From Microthrixaceae bacterium (GTDB lineage Bacteria; Actinomycetota; Acidimicrobiia; Acidimicrobiales; Microtrichaceae): a stretch of 58,485 nucleotides of DNA. The first letter of the stretch is position 1; each line of letters starts with the position of its first letter. Location of the stretch: contig JAMLGM010000012.1 in assembly GCA_023957975.1 (NCBI GenBank), positions 1 to 58,485 of the forward strand. The letters are read 5' to 3'. The position numbers and the translations under genes are program-made. The notes under the pieces were generated by a model. That model saw only the letters and a list, made by a program, of their open reading frames with translations. It was not told where the DNA came from and searched no databases. Shown piece after piece: positions 58,322-58,485 of the stretch.

Positions 58322-58485
58322 GTGAGCGCAGTTCTCGTCGTGGACGTGATCGGGCAGGTACTTCTCGGCGAGCAGCGCCATCTCGACCGCGGTGCGGGCT
58401 CCCTCCTCGCCCACGTTGTGGCCGCCGGCGTCCTCGGAACGGTCGAGGGCCTGTTGGAGATTCTCGGTGGTCAGCACACCGAAGA
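58319..58485 (-). CDS. ribH: 6,7-dimethyl-8-ribityllumazine synthase, 3' part
   Basis: Only the last 54 residues are in the window; the gene continues past the right edge. FGVLTTENLQQALDR and the NVGEEGARTAVEMALL segment match the C-terminus of RibH, the penultimate enzyme of riboflavin synthesis. A His-containing tail (DHVHDENCAH) ends it. A 15-bp tandem array begins at the stop codon. Confidence 0.85.
   Translation of the reverse strand, partial: FGVLTTENLQQALDRSEDAGGHNVGEEGARTAVEMALLAEKYLPDHVHDENCAH

Noticed and set aside
1..58485. Insertion sequences, integrases or phage genes as the cause of the gene insertions
   Set aside because: No transposase, integrase or phage structural gene was recognised on either strand; only two palindrome families and two DUF222/HNH genes are candidates for mobility.
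1..58485. tRNA or rRNA genes at the cluster junctions as insertion targets
   Set aside because: No tRNA- or rRNA-like sequence was recognised by eye; a covariance-model search could still find one.

Overview
The window is a high-GC bacterial chromosome segment from an actinobacterium. The evidence is the infC-to-argH gene order, DUF222/HNH (13E12-type) genes, a mycobacterial-type heme monooxygenase, HtaA-like surface proteins, an LAxTG sorting motif and several start codons with no Shine-Dalgarno sequence. The class Acidimicrobiia (Microthrix/Ilumatobacter-like) fits best, but this is a judgement from protein character, not from a search. No rRNA, tRNA, CRISPR array, phage or insertion sequence was recognised.

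Backbone. Fourteen minus-strand genes keep one conserved order: infC, rpmI, rplT, a SpoU/TrmH methyltransferase, pheS, pheT, argC, argJ, argB, argD, argF, argR, argG, argH (46.3 kb down to 4.0 kb). In Mycobacterium tuberculosis the same genes lie in the same order (Rv1641-Rv1659), with argCJBDFRGH contiguous. Here order and strand are intact but unrelated genes, many on the plus strand, sit in most junctions. ArgR-box-like palindromes lie before argC, argD and argF, the three detached arg pieces whose first gene is an arg gene.

Region by region. 0.3-4 kb: PASTA penicillin-binding protein, small membrane protein, Nudix protein. 4-10.5 kb: argH, RNase Z, argG, argR, argF, UlaG-like hydrolase. 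10.5-16.2 kb: DUF222/HNH gene, then argD with a translationally coupled GT2 glycosyltransferase and a multi-span mannosyltransferase-like protein. 16.3-18 kb: proS. 18.2-24.9 kb: a probable heme/iron acquisition locus (two HtaA-like secreted proteins, an anchored surface protein, a DUF916-like protein, an HmuT-like lipoprotein). 24.9-28.5 kb: lipoprotein esterase, Zn alcohol dehydrogenase, HExxH lipoprotein. 28.5-35.3 kb: argB, argJ, MarR, YceI, an oxidoreductase/Rieske pair, argC. 35.4-47.1 kb: second DUF222/HNH gene, pheTS, lactate-monooxygenase-like enzyme, MhuD-like heme oxygenase, Thr/Pro-rich membrane protein, rRNA methyltransferase, rplT, rpmI, infC, DUF1844-like protein. 47.3-58.5 kb: cytochrome P450, TetR, PepF, cold-shock domain protein, hisG, TrmH, a 1597-residue lectin/fibronectin-III surface protein, and the 3' end of ribH.

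Most unusual signal. The window is full of short tandem arrays, mostly 14-16 bp units (range 9-27), concentrated at gene boundaries. At several genes the array begins at the stop codon and each unit carries another stop codon. Other arrays are in frame inside conserved enzymes (ArgD, PheT twice). Two dispersed palindrome families are also present: a 50-bp one next to the argG and argC 3' ends, and a ~50-bp one on each side of the giant surface-protein gene.
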